From assembly GCF_026712185.1 (NCBI RefSeq), contig NZ_JAPPUX010000001.1, forward strand, positions 1,116,001 through 1,180,000: DNA of 64,000 bases, read 5' to 3'. The notes below the pieces were generated by a model. The model was not told the DNA's origin, searched no databases, and worked only from the letters and a program-made list of their open reading frames with translations. Below, in pieces: positions 44,424-53,680 of this stretch. Position 1 is the stretch's first letter. Every line of letters begins with the position of its first letter. This stretch comes from Nocardioides pini. GTDB taxonomy: Bacteria > Actinomycetota > Actinomycetes > Propionibacteriales > Nocardioidaceae. Both the position numbers and the translations under genes were made by a program.

Positions 44424-47096
44424 GTCCCGCTTCCCGAGCACCGAGCGTCCGGCCTCGAGGCGGGCGACCGGCACCCGGAAGGGGGAGCACGAGACGTAGT
44501 TGAGCCCCACCTCGTCGAAGAAGTGGACGGACAGCGGGTCGCCGCCGTGCTCGCCGCAGACGCCGACCTTGAGGTCGGACTTGGTCTTGCGGCCCTTCTT
44601 CGTCCCCATCTCGACCATGCCGCCGACCCCGAGCTGGTCGAGCGACTCGAACGGCGAGACGTCGAAGATGCCGTGCTCGAAGTAGCGCGAGAAGAACGAC
44701 GCCTCCACGTCGTCGCGGGAGAAGCCCCAGGCCATCTGGGTCAGGTCGTTGGTGCCGAAGGAGAAGAAGTCGGCGGACTTGGCGATGCGGTTGGCCAGGA
44801 ATGCCGCGCGCGGCAGCTCGATCATCGTGCCGATCGCGATGTCGAGCTTGACCCCGCGCTCCTCCTCGACCTCGGCGATCTGCTGGTCGATCTCGGCCCG
44901 GACGATCTCCAGCTCGCGCACGCTCGCCACCAGCGGCACCATGATCTCGGGCCGTGGCGTGCCGTGGGCCGCCTTCCGGTCGGCGGCGGCCTCCGCGATC
45001 GAGCGCGCCTGCATGCGGAAGAGCCCGGGGATCTGGATGCCCAGGCGCACGCCGCGCAGGCCCAGCATCGGGTTCTGCTCGTGGAGCCTTCGGACGTGGG
45101 TCAGCAGGCGCTGCGCGTGCTCGTCGACCTCGCCGCGCTCCTCCGCGACCGCCACCTCGACGCTGAGCTCGGTCAGGTCGGGCAGGAACTCGTGCAGCGG
45201 AGGGTCGAGCAGCCGGATCGTGACCGGCAGCCCGTCCATCGCCTCGAGGATCTCGGTGAAGTCCTGCTTCTGCAGGGGGAGCAGCTCGTCGAGCGCGGCC
45301 TCGACGCCGGCCTCGTCCTCGGCGACGATCAGCTTCTCCACCAGCGCCCGGCGTTCGCCGAGGAACATGTGCTCGGTCCGGCACAGGCCGATGCCCTGCG
45401 CGCCGAAGCGGCGGGCGCGGGCGGCGTCGTCGGGGGTGTCGGCGTTCGTGCGCACGCGCAGTCGACGGGCACCGTCGGCGTGCGCCATGATCCGCGCGAC
45501 CGCCTGGGCGAGGTCGTCGTCGATCTTCTCGCCCTCGAAGTGGCGCACCACCACCGAGTCGGCGACCGGGACGGAGCCGGCGAACACCTCGCCGGTCGTC
45601 CCGTCGATGGAGATGACGTCGCCCTCGCGGATCGTCTCGCCGTCGCGGACCCGGAACTCCTTGGCCTTGGTGTCGACGTCGAGCGACTCGGCGCCGCACA
45701 CGCACGTACGACCCATGCCGCGCGCCACGACCGCCGCGTGGGAGGTCTTGCCGCCGCGGCTGGTGAGGATGCCGCGGGCCGCCACCATGCCGCGCAGGTC
45801 GTCGGGGTTGGTCTCCTTCCGGACGAGGATGACGTCCTCGCCCCGGCCGGCCCACTCCACGGCGGTGTCCGAGTCGAAGACGGCCTTGCCGACGGCCGCG
45901 CCGGGGGAGGCGTTCATGCCCTTCGCCAGCAGCGTGCGGTCGGCGGACTCGTCGAAGCGCGGGAACATCAGCTGCGCCAGCTGGTCGCCGGTCACGCGGA
46001 GCACGGCCTCGTCCATCTGGATCATGCCCTCGTCGACCATGTGCACCGCGATCCGGAACGCAGCCTCCGGCGTGCGCTTGCCGACGCGGGTCTGCAGCAT
46101 CCAGAGCTTGCCGCGCTCGACGGTGAACTCGATGTCGCACATGTCGCGATAGTGGCGCTCGAGCCGCGTCATGATCGTCATCAGGTCGTCGTGGGACTTG
46201 CGGTCGATCTCGGCCATGTCGGCCAGTGACACGGTGTTGCGGATGCCCGCGACGACGTCCTCGCCCTGGGCGTTCTGGAGGTAGTCGCCGTACTCACCCT
46301 GGGCGCCGCTCGCCGGATCACGCGTGAAGGCGACGCCGGAGCCGGAGTCCATGCCGAAGTTGCCGAAGACCATGGCCTGCACGTTGACCGCGGTGCCGAG
46401 GTCCTCCGGGATCCGCTCCTGGCGCCGGTAGAGCCGCGCCCGGTCGGTGTTCCACGAGTCGAACACGGCGCGGATCGCGAGGTCCATCTGCTCGCGCGGG
46501 TCCTGCGGGAAGTCGCGTCCGGTCTCGGTCTTGATGATGGACTTGAACGTCTCGACGACCTCGCGCAGGTCGTCGGCGTCGAGGTCGAGGTCGTTGTCGG
46601 TGCCCTTGGCCTTCTTCACCTCGTCGAGGGCCTCGGAGAACAGCTCGGAGTCGACGTGGAGCACGGTGCCGCCGAACATCTGCAGCAGGCGGCGGTAGGA
46701 GTCCTGCGCGAAGCGGTCGGACTCGCTGCGGGCCGCCAGGCCGCCGACCGAGGTGTCGTTGAGGCCGACGTTGAGGACCGTCTCCATCATCCCGGGCATG
46801 GAGAACTTGGCGCCCGATCGCACCGACACCAGGAGCGGGTCGTCGGCATCGCCGAGCTTCTTGCCCATCGCCTCCTCGAGAGCCGCGAGGTGCTCGGTGA
46901 CCTCGTCGGCGAGCCCGTCGGGCTCGCCCCCCTCGGAGAGGTAGGCGCGGCACGTCTCGGTGGAGATCGTGAACCCCGGCGGCACCGGCAGGCCGAGGTT
47001 GGTCATCTCAGCCAGGTTGGCGCCCTTGCCGCCCAGGAGGTCCTTCTGGTCCTTGCTTCCCTCTGCGAAGTCGTACACCCAGGTCATGAGTGGCAT
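44409..47096 (-). CDS. ppdK: Pyruvate, phosphate dikinase
   Basis: An 895-residue enzyme interconverting pyruvate + ATP + Pi and PEP + AMP + PPi. The N-terminal ATP-grasp domain starts YDFAEGSKDQKDLLGGKGANLAEM with SVRSGAKFSMPGMM. The swivelling phosphohistidine domain has GGKTSHAAVVARGMGRTCV, and the C-terminal PEP-binding barrel ends with GVCGEHGGDP. Start codons at 47096 and 47087 are both possible. It follows the NUDIX gene by six bases. PPDK would let C3/C4 products of acetate assimilation enter gluconeogenesis. Confidence 0.96.
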   Translation of the reverse strand: MPLMTWVYDFAEGSKDQKDLLGGKGANLAEMTNLGLPVPPGFTISTETCRAYLSEGGEPDGLADEVTEHLAALEEAMGKKLGDADDPLLVSVRSGAKFSMPGMMETVLNVGLNDTSVGGLAARSESDRFAQDSYRRLLQMFGGTVLHVDSELFSEALDEVKKAKGTDNDLDLDADDLREVVETFKSIIKTETGRDFPQDPREQMDLAIRAVFDSWNTDRARLYRRQERIPEDLGTAVNVQAMVFGNFGMDSGSGVAFTRDPASGAQGEYGDYLQNAQGEDVVAGIRNTVSLADMAEIDRKSHDDLMTIMTRLERHYRDMCDIEFTVERGKLWMLQTRVGKRTPEAAFRIAVHMVDEGMIQMDEAVLRVTGDQLAQLMFPRFDESADRTLLAKGMNASPGAAVGKAVFDSDTAVEWAGRGEDVILVRKETNPDDLRGMVAARGILTSRGGKTSHAAVVARGMGRTCVCGAESLDVDTKAKEFRVRDGETIREGDVISIDGTTGEVFAGSVPVADSVVVRHFEGEKIDDDLAQAVARIMAHADGARRLRVRTNADTPDDAARARRFGAQGIGLCRTEHMFLGERRALVEKLIVAEDEAGVEAALDELLPLQKQDFTEILEAMDGLPVTIRLLDPPLHEFLPDLTELSVEVAVAEERGEVDEHAQRLLTHVRRLHEQNPMLGLRGVRLGIQIPGLFRMQARSIAEAAADRKAAHGTPRPEIMVPLVASVRELEIVRAEIDQQIAEVEEERGVKLDIAIGTMIELPRAAFLANRIAKSADFFSFGTNDLTQMAWGFSRDDVEASFFSRYFEHGIFDVSPFESLDQLGVGGMVEMGTKKGRKTKSDLKVGVCGEHGGDPLSVHFFDEVGLNYVSCSPFRVPVARLEAGRSVLGKRDSEER

Positions 47097-47102
47097 CCTG
47101 CC

Positions 47103-47846
47103 TCAGCGACCGGACTCCGTATACGGCTGACCGCCCTCGACCGCCGCGCGCACCCTCCGAGAGGTGAAGTCGGCCGCGAGCTCGTCGACCTCCTCCAGCG
47201 TGCAGAACCGGACGTCACGGATCTCGCGCTCCTGCATGACCACGCCGGCGAGCACCTCGGGACCGTGGGTGCCGCCGTCGAAGACGAGGCACACGGCGTC
47301 GTCCCAGCCACCCCACGCGGGCAGCCAGTCCGTGAGCACGAGCTCACCGGCCGCGAGCGCGAGGCCGAGCTCCTCCTCCACCTCGCGCTGCACCGCGACC
47401 CGAGGCGACTCGCCGACCTCGACCACGCCTCCGGGGAGGTCCCAGTCGCGCTTGTAGGTCAGCTGGCAGAGCAGCACGCGGCCCTCCGGGTCGCGCACGA
47501 GCATCTGCGAGATCGCCCGCTTGCGCGGGAGGAAGGAGTTGAGCAGCGACCGGAAGCCCTCCGGGTGGTCCACCGGGCGGTCGTCGCGGACCCGGGCGTA
47601 CACCACGCGGTCCGCCACCTCGCCGTCGAGCGTCAGTCCTCTGCTGACACCCTCCCTGAGCAGGCCGGCCCACGTCGCGGAGCGTTGCGCGTCGCGGTCC
47701 TCGAGCCCGACCAGCGCCTCCACGCGTGCGTGCTCGACGAGCGCGGTCGCCACCTCGCGGCGCAGGTCGTCGACGGTCGCCCGGCCGTCCCAGTCGATCC
47801 TCGCCACGCCGTCGGTCACCGTGGTCACGCGGATGGATGAGGGCAC
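47103..47846 (-). CDS. NUDIX hydrolase with N-terminal unassigned domain
   Basis: A 247-residue protein. The NUDIX box GGVVEVGESPRVAVQREVEEEL (here split for reading as GGVVEVGE and REVEEELG) lies near 140-165, so it hydrolyses a nucleoside diphosphate linked to another moiety. Residues 1-100 form a separate alpha/beta region of unknown type (RVTTVTDGVARIDWDG, then TWAGLLREGVSRGLTL), possibly a degenerate acetyltransferase-like unit. GTG 47846 is six bases after TAGGGT. Its -10 box overlaps the stop codon of the upstream TetR-like gene. Confidence 0.87.
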   Translation of the reverse strand: MPSSIRVTTVTDGVARIDWDGRATVDDLRREVATALVEHARVEALVGLEDRDAQRSATWAGLLREGVSRGLTLDGEVADRVVYARVRDDRPVDHPEGFRSLLNSFLPRKRAISQMLVRDPEGRVLLCQLTYKRDWDLPGGVVEVGESPRVAVQREVEEELGLALAAGELVLTDWLPAWGGWDDAVCLVFDGGTHGPEVLAGVVMQEREIRDVRFCTLEEVDELAADFTSRRVRAAVEGGQPYTESGR

Positions 47847-47855
47847 TCCCTCACC

Positions 47856-48587
47856 CTAGCGAGGCGCGGCCAGCGCCAGCGTCGCCACGTGGGCCCGTGC
47901 GAGGCACGCCGCCTCGCCGGGGTGCAACCGCCCGACGCTGACCGCCACGCCCAGCCCGTCCACGAGCGCGTGGAGCACTTGTGCGTGGTGTGCGACCGCA
48001 GACGCATCGAGCTCGGGCGCCGTGACCCGCACGACGATCTCGAGTCGGTCCGCGAGATCCTCTTCTCGCGTGTGCCGCGCGGCGACCACCACGTCCAGCT
48101 CGCCGTCGTCCGTCGTGGGCGGCCGGGGCGACTCGACGCGGGCATGGAGCACGTCGGACGGGATGTAGCCGTGGTTCGCGACCGCGAAACGGTGGTGCAG
48201 CGGGCCGTCGTCGTCGCCGTCGCCGTCGGCCGTCAGCCGCGCGGTCGTCGGCGCTGCGAGGACGAGCCTCCACCACACCAGCTCCTCGGCGACCTGGTCC
48301 GGCACGGCCGGGATCAGTGGCAGCAGCAGGCGGGCGCCTTCGTCCGGCCCTGTTGCTGCCGTTGCCGGCCTGAGCCGTCGCCGACGCCGGTAGGCGATCT
48401 CGTTGAGCGCGAGCTGGCGCAGGTCGGCCTCGGGGTTGAGCAAGCGCCGGACCGTGCTGATGGAGGTGGCCAGCACCCTGGCCAGCCCGTGCCGGCTGAG
48501 CCGGTCCACCCCGTGGTCGCGCACGAGCGTGAAGCTCGCCAGCTCGAAGAAGGCGAAGCGACCTACGTAGTCGACGATCTTGGGCAC
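47856..48587 (-). CDS. TetR-like transcriptional regulator
   Basis: A 243-residue protein with a TetR-type N-terminal HTH: FFELASFTLVRDHGVDRLSR, then LARVLATSISTVRRLL as the recognition region. The C-terminal helices would form the ligand-binding and dimerisation domain. A long Asp/Gly stretch (DGDGDDDG) interrupts it. GTG 48587 is chosen because it precedes the HTH by the usual distance. It lies 9 bp upstream of the NUDIX gene on the same strand. Confidence 0.78.
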   Translation of the reverse strand: MPKIVDYVGRFAFFELASFTLVRDHGVDRLSRHGLARVLATSISTVRRLLNPEADLRQLALNEIAYRRRRRLRPATAATGPDEGARLLLPLIPAVPDQVAEELVWWRLVLAAPTTARLTADGDGDDDGPLHHRFAVANHGYIPSDVLHARVESPRPPTTDDGELDVVVAARHTREEDLADRLEIVVRVTAPELDASAVAHHAQVLHALVDGLGVAVSVGRLHPGEAACLARAHVATLALAAPR

Positions 48588-48843
48588 GCGCCCATTGCAG
48601 CAAGCCGGGCGAGGATGTGCGATCCGTCCTCCACAGGCGTCGCGGTGGTGGCACACGCTGAGCCATCACTCGTCGCGCAGTCGTCGGCGTCGTGGCACGG
48701 CCCGGGTCGGATCCGCAGCCACGGTCGACTCGATCCCGTCACGCTCTGTGACACCTCGACACGATCCTGAAGCAGGGTCGTAGCACAGGGGGTGTCAGAA
48801 CAGGGACAGACCCGCGAAGGGTGACGGTCGGCGCCGTGTCACA

Positions 48844-50691
48844 TCAGCGGACGACGTCGAAGCGGGCCATCATGCCGTGGTCCTCGTGGTCGAGCATGTG
48901 GCAGTGGATCATGAAGGGACCGGTGTAGTCGGTGAACCGGGCGGCGACCTCGACCTCCTCGCCGGGCTCGAGCCGCCAGGTGTCCTCCAGGCCGCGCTCC
49001 CACGGGGGCGGGCGCTCGCCGTTGCGCAGCACGGTGCGCCACTGCTCGGCGTGGATGTGGACGTAGTGGGTGACATCGCTGGTGTTGCGGAAGCGCCACC
49101 GCTCGACCGTGTCGAGCCGGGCGCGGTGGTCGACCCGGGCGGGGTCGAACGCGCGGCCGTTGATGGACCAGAAGCTGCCGTGGTGCGAGGAACCCTCGAG
49201 GCCGAAGGTCCACGTCTTCGACACCTTCGCCGGGACCGGCGAGACCAGCTTCGGTGACGGCAGCCGCGACGGCAGGCGCGAGGCGTCCCGCGCCGGCTCA
49301 CCCACCCGGAACTCCATCACGGGGGTCTCGCGGGCATCGTCCCCGGAGGTCCCGCTCGGGGCCGGCTCCGATGCGAGCACGAGCCGCTGGCCCGTCGCAC
49401 CGCTGAAGTCCACGACCACGTCGGCGCGCTGGGCCGGCCCGAGCAGCACGCTGGACCGCACGACGGCCTTCGGGAGCAGTCCGCTGCCGGTGCCGACCTG
49501 GAGGAACGGCCTGCCGTCGGACAACGTGAAGTTGTAGCTGGAGAAGGGCGAGGAGTTGAGCAGGCGCAGGCGGTAGCGGGTCGCCGACACGTCGAGGTAC
49601 GGCGCGTAGCGGCCGTTGACCAGGACCTTGTCGCCGACCGTCGCGTCGTCGGGCGGGGCGTGGGGGCCGGTCCACGCCATCTGGCCGTGGTGGCCCACCA
49701 TCTCCGGGCCGTCGGCGAACGGGTTCGTCAGCTGGTTGTCGGAGGTGAAGGAACGCTCGGAGACCATCAGCGGCAGGTCGCGACGGCCCGTCGGCAGCCG
49801 CACGTCCCGCGAGGGCGGATCGGTGACGATGAACATGCCCTGGAGGCCGCGCCAGTTGTTGCGGGCGGTGCGGTCCATCCGGTGGTCGTGGTACCAGAAG
49901 AACGAGCCGGGCTCGGGACGTCCGTCGACCACGAGCGGGTAGTCGTAGGTCCGTTCGCTGCCTCGCGCGATGAGGTGGGTCGTCGGCTGGCCGTCGTCCG
50001 CGGAGGCGTGGTGGTCACCGTGCAGGTGCGTCGACATGGAGCCCGCGCCGCGGGGGAGGCGGTTGACGACCGTCACCTCGGTGCCGCGCCCGCCCCGTCG
50101 CCGGATGGTGGGCCCGGGGTAGCTGCCGTCGTAGGTCCACATCGACGTGCGCCGCCCGTGGGGGAGCATCCGGACCTCCGCCCGCTTCATGACCAGTCGG
50201 ATGTCGGCGCCGGTGCGCGTGGGAGGCACGACCAGTGGCTGCTCGAAGCGCGTGTCGACGGGCTCGACGCCACCGGCGACGCCCTCCACGGTGAGCATGC
50301 CGCGCATGTTGGGGTGGAACTTGCAGAAGAAGGCCCACGCACCTGCCGCGAGCGCCTCCACGCCGGGGACGGTGGCGCTCGTGCCGGCAGGAACACGTAC
50401 GTCGAACAGCGGGGCCCCGTCGGCCCCGCGTGCCACCGACGTGACGGTGTGGTCGAAGGAGTCGAGGTTGACCACGGTGACGGCGCCCCCGCCGCCGACG
50501 GTCACCTCGGGTGTGGCGAAGCCGCTGTGGGCGCCACCCGCCTCGATCAGGATCGTGGCGTTGCGCACCGGCTCCGCGGACGCCGTGCGCGTGTCCTGCC
50601 CCGGTCCCACGTCGAGGGCCACGAGCGCGGTCGCGCACGCCACCATGCCGACCAGCCAGGCCGTCCTCCGGCCGCGCAGGATCCCCGTCAT
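48844..50691 (-). CDS. Plastocyanin-multicopper oxidase fusion
   Basis: A 615-residue exported protein. After a signal or anchor helix (about 8-30) comes a blue-copper plastocyanin-like domain (about 45-140) with FDHTVTS and FFCKFHPNMRGML, giving His, Cys, His and Met ligands. Then three cupredoxin domains of a multicopper oxidase carry THLHGDHH, FWYHDHR, HIHAEQW and HCHMLDHEDHGMM, covering type 1, 2 and 3 copper sites. It would oxidise phenols, metals or bilirubin-like substrates, or detoxify copper, outside the membrane. The extra N-terminal cupredoxin could feed electrons in. Divergent from a second copper-type secreted protein. Confidence 0.9.
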   Translation of the reverse strand: MTGILRGRRTAWLVGMVACATALVALDVGPGQDTRTASAEPVRNATILIEAGGAHSGFATPEVTVGGGGAVTVVNLDSFDHTVTSVARGADGAPLFDVRVPAGTSATVPGVEALAAGAWAFFCKFHPNMRGMLTVEGVAGGVEPVDTRFEQPLVVPPTRTGADIRLVMKRAEVRMLPHGRRTSMWTYDGSYPGPTIRRRGGRGTEVTVVNRLPRGAGSMSTHLHGDHHASADDGQPTTHLIARGSERTYDYPLVVDGRPEPGSFFWYHDHRMDRTARNNWRGLQGMFIVTDPPSRDVRLPTGRRDLPLMVSERSFTSDNQLTNPFADGPEMVGHHGQMAWTGPHAPPDDATVGDKVLVNGRYAPYLDVSATRYRLRLLNSSPFSSYNFTLSDGRPFLQVGTGSGLLPKAVVRSSVLLGPAQRADVVVDFSGATGQRLVLASEPAPSGTSGDDARETPVMEFRVGEPARDASRLPSRLPSPKLVSPVPAKVSKTWTFGLEGSSHHGSFWSINGRAFDPARVDHRARLDTVERWRFRNTSDVTHYVHIHAEQWRTVLRNGERPPPWERGLEDTWRLEPGEEVEVAARFTDYTGPFMIHCHMLDHEDHGMMARFDVVR

Positions 50692-50733
50692 CGTCCCGAG
50701 TGTGCAGCAGCGACCGGGTGCCGGCATCCCCAT

Positions 50734-50783
50734 AAATCGGTGGTCTGGACCTCGCCCGGACGTCATCGAAATCGGTGATGACG
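50734..50783. promoter_or_regulatory. Dyad and direct repeats between the divergent copper-protein genes
   Basis: CGTCATC (50761-50767) and GATGACG (50777-50783) form a perfect 7-bp inverted repeat with nine bases between. AAATCGGTG occurs at 50734-50742 and again at 50769-50777, inside the dyad. The cluster lies in the 168-bp gap between two divergent exported copper-type proteins and is a likely shared operator region. Confidence 0.55.
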
Positions 50784-50859
50784 CGCCCGCCGACACGTGC
50801 AACTACTGGAAGGTGGTGCCGAGGACGGCACCGCACCTCTCGAGAAGGGTTGGACCATC

Positions 50860-51732
50860 ATGCACGTGCCCACCGGAATGCGCAGGGTGGTGGCGGTCGT
50901 GTGCGCAACAGCGCTCGCGAGCTCGCCCGTCCTCCTTGCACCCACGACCGCCGGTGCCGCCGGTGCCGCAACGACCAGCGCACGGGCAGCAACGCCGCAC
51001 CTCAGCGCGCTGCTGACCAAGAAGACGATCGTGGTGAAGGGCGCCGACGACCTCAAGGCCGGACGGGCGCACCTCGAGGTCCGGGGCCGCGGGATCGTCG
51101 AGTTCGCGACCTTCAAGGCCGGGTACGACGTCGCGGACTTCACCGCCGACGTCAACAAGTTCGGCGCGAAGAACGACATCAAGGCGTTGAAGCGGGCCCT
51201 CAAGAACACCACGATCATCGGCGGCCTGGCGGGCGGGGGCAGCGGCACGATCGTCTTCCCGAAGCCCGGCGCCTACACGCCGTTCTCCCTCGGCGATCGC
51301 GGTGTGGTGACCGGCAAGACGCTCGTCGTCGCCGGACCCAAGCGCTCGTCCAAGACACCCCGCACCGACGGCTCCATCATCGGCAAGAACGGGCCGGCGT
51401 GGGGAGGAGCCTCGCAGCTGCCCGCGAAGGGCCGCTTCGAGTTCAAGAACAAGGCCGACCAGCCGCACTTCGTGGCCATGCAGCAGGTGCAGCCCGGCAC
51501 GACCACCGACCAGGTGCTCGCGTTCCTGCAGAGCGAGGAGGAGGGGCCGCCCCCGTCGTGGTTGCTGCCCGCATCGATGGAGACCGGGACGCTCAGCCCG
51601 GGCCGCAGCATGACGGTGGACTACGACCTGCCCGCGGGCCAGTACGTCGTCATGTGCTTCTTCCCCGACCCGAAGATGGGCGGCATGCCGCACGCCCTGA
51701 TGGGGATGCTGAGGATGGTCACACTCAGCTGA
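50860..51732 (+). CDS. Secreted cupredoxin-like protein
   Basis: A 290-residue exported protein. A signal peptide follows RRVVAVVCATALASSPVLLA, with likely cleavage after TAGAAGA. The first half has no recognised domain. The C-terminal part (about 165-290) looks like a cupredoxin: DQPHFVAMQQV (His), then GQYVVMCFFPDPKMGGMPHALMG with Cys and Met/His spaced like type 1 copper ligands. ATG 50860 gives a normal signal-peptide length; ATG 50878 is an alternative. Divergent from the multicopper oxidase, it may be its electron partner. Confidence 0.78.
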   Translation: MHVPTGMRRVVAVVCATALASSPVLLAPTTAGAAGAATTSARAATPHLSALLTKKTIVVKGADDLKAGRAHLEVRGRGIVEFATFKAGYDVADFTADVNKFGAKNDIKALKRALKNTTIIGGLAGGGSGTIVFPKPGAYTPFSLGDRGVVTGKTLVVAGPKRSSKTPRTDGSIIGKNGPAWGGASQLPAKGRFEFKNKADQPHFVAMQQVQPGTTTDQVLAFLQSEEEGPPPSWLLPASMETGTLSPGRSMTVDYDLPAGQYVVMCFFPDPKMGGMPHALMGMLRMVTLS

Positions 51733-51757
51733 CCGGCGGTCCGGCTCCGGGTCGCCG

Positions 51758-53680
51758 TCAGTCGGCGGCCCGGAACCAGACCGTGGCGAGCGGGGGCACC
51801 ACGATGTCGGCGTGGGCCGGCTGGCCGTGGTGCTCGCCCTCGACCGCCGTGATGGAGCCGAGGTTGCCCACGCCCGAGCCGTGGTAGACCTCGGCGTCCG
51901 TGTTGAGAACCTCCTGCCACGTGCCGGCCGATGGCAGGCCGACGCGGTAGCCCTCGTGGGGGTTGCCGGCGAAGTTGGCCACGCACACCAGGTCCGGCTC
52001 ACCGGGGGAGCGGCGCACGAACGAGAAGGTGTTGGCGCCCGCGTCGTTGGCGTCGATCCACTGGAAGCCGGCCGGGTCGTTGTCGCGACCCCACAGCGCG
52101 GCCGTCTCGGCGTACGTGCGGTTCATGTCGCGCACCATCGCGTGGACGCCCGCGTGCTCCGGGTGCTCGAGCAGCCACCAGTCGAGCTCGCGGCTCTCGG
52201 CCCACTCGGCCTCCTGGCCGAACTCGCAGCCCATGAAGAGCAGCTGCTTGCCGGGGTGCGCCCACATGTAGGCGAGGTAGGCGCGCAGGTTGGCCAGCTG
52301 CTGCCAGCGGTCGCCGGGCATCTTGCGCAGCAGCGAGCCCTTGCCGTGCACGACCTCGTCGTGGCTGATCGGCAGGACGTAGTTCTCCGCGAACGCGTAG
52401 ACGAGCGAGAACGTCATCTGGCCGTGATGGTGGCTGCGGTAGAGAGGGTCCTTGGAGACGTAGTTGAGCGAGTCGTGCATCCAGCCCATGTTCCACTTGA
52501 AGCCGAAGCCGAGGCCCCCCTCGCTGGTGGGACCGGTGACGCCCGGCCAGGCGGTGGACTCCTCGGCGATGGTGACGATGCCGGGCACCCGCTTGTAGAC
52601 GGTGGCGTTCATCTCCTGGAGGAACTGCACGGCCTCGAGGTTCTCGCGCCCGCCGTGCTTGTTGGGCGACCACTCGCCGTCCTCGCGGGCGTAGTCGAGG
52701 TAGAGCATCGACGCGACGCCGTCCACGCGGAGGCCGTCGGCGTGGTACTCCTCGAGCCAGTAGACCGCGTTGGCGTAGAGGAAGTTGCGGACCTCGTTGC
52801 GGCCGAAGTTGAAGATGTGGGAGCCCCACTCCTTGTGCCAGCCCCGCTGCGGGTTGGGATCCTCGTAGAGCGGGGTGCCGTCGAAGCGGGCCAGGGCCCA
52901 CTCGTCGGTCGCGAAGTGCCCGGGGACCCAGTCCAGGATCACGCCGACGCCCGCCTGGTGCAGGCGGTCGATGAGGCGCTTGAGCCCGTCGGGGTCCCCG
53001 AAGCGCGAGTCGGGGGCGAAGTAGGAGGTGACGTGGTAGCCCCACGAGCCGCCGAAGGGGTGCTGCATCACCGGCATGAGCTCGACGTGGGTGAAGCCGA
53101 GGTCGGAGACGTAGGGGACCATCGCGTCGGCGATCTCGTCCCACGAGTAGAGCTCGCCGGAGTAGTGCTTGCGCCACGAGGCGAGGTGCACCTCGTAGGT
53201 CGACATCGCCTCGTCGACGGGCTGCTTGGTGCGGCGCGCCTCGATCCACGCGTCGTCGTTCCACTGGTGCTGCGAGCGCCACACGCGCGAGGCGGAGCTC
53301 GGCGGCTTCTCGGCGTACTGGGCGAGGGGGTCGGCGCGGTCGACCCACTGGCCGTCGGCGCCGCGGATGCGGAACTTGTACTGCGACCCGACGCCGGCGG
53401 CCTCGACGTGGGCGTGCCACACGCCCGAGCCGTCGAGGCGCGTCATCGGGTGGGCCGCGCCGTCCCAGCCGGCCCACTCGCCGGCGACCTGGACCTCCAG
53501 CGCGTTGGGGGCCCAGACGCGGAAGGAGGTGCCGTCCTCCCCGGCCTGCGCGCCGAGCACCCGCCAGAGCTCCTCGTGGCGGCCCTCGCCGATGAGGTGG
53601 AGGTCGAGCTCGCCGGGCGCGTGCGCGTCCCGCTCGGGGGTCGCGGGGGTGGGGGTGGGCTTGCTGGTCGACCTCGTCAT
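51758..53680 (-). CDS. glgB: 1,4-alpha-glucan branching enzyme
   Basis: A 640-residue GH13 enzyme introducing alpha-1,6 branches into the maltan made by GlgE. A CBM48 module (about 40-125, FRVWAPNALEVQVAGEW) precedes the barrel. The nucleophile is in GLRVDGVASMLY, the acid/base in IAEESTAWP, and the stabiliser in ISHDEVVHG. It is about 90 residues shorter than Mtb GlgB, which carries an extra N-terminal CBM48. ATG 53680 has GGAGGAGA upstream and overlaps the mak stop by four bases. Confidence 0.95.
   Translation of the reverse strand: MTRSTSKPTPTPATPERDAHAPGELDLHLIGEGRHEELWRVLGAQAGEDGTSFRVWAPNALEVQVAGEWAGWDGAAHPMTRLDGSGVWHAHVEAAGVGSQYKFRIRGADGQWVDRADPLAQYAEKPPSSASRVWRSQHQWNDDAWIEARRTKQPVDEAMSTYEVHLASWRKHYSGELYSWDEIADAMVPYVSDLGFTHVELMPVMQHPFGGSWGYHVTSYFAPDSRFGDPDGLKRLIDRLHQAGVGVILDWVPGHFATDEWALARFDGTPLYEDPNPQRGWHKEWGSHIFNFGRNEVRNFLYANAVYWLEEYHADGLRVDGVASMLYLDYAREDGEWSPNKHGGRENLEAVQFLQEMNATVYKRVPGIVTIAEESTAWPGVTGPTSEGGLGFGFKWNMGWMHDSLNYVSKDPLYRSHHHGQMTFSLVYAFAENYVLPISHDEVVHGKGSLLRKMPGDRWQQLANLRAYLAYMWAHPGKQLLFMGCEFGQEAEWAESRELDWWLLEHPEHAGVHAMVRDMNRTYAETAALWGRDNDPAGFQWIDANDAGANTFSFVRRSPGEPDLVCVANFAGNPHEGYRVGLPSAGTWQEVLNTDAEVYHGSGVGNLGSITAVEGEHHGQPAHADIVVPPLATVWFRAAD

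Noticed and set aside
48588..48843. Small gene or ncRNA in the 256-bp gap between the TetR-like and copper oxidase genes
   Set aside because: Only weak dyads (for example GTCAC/GTGAC) and no supported reading frame were seen.
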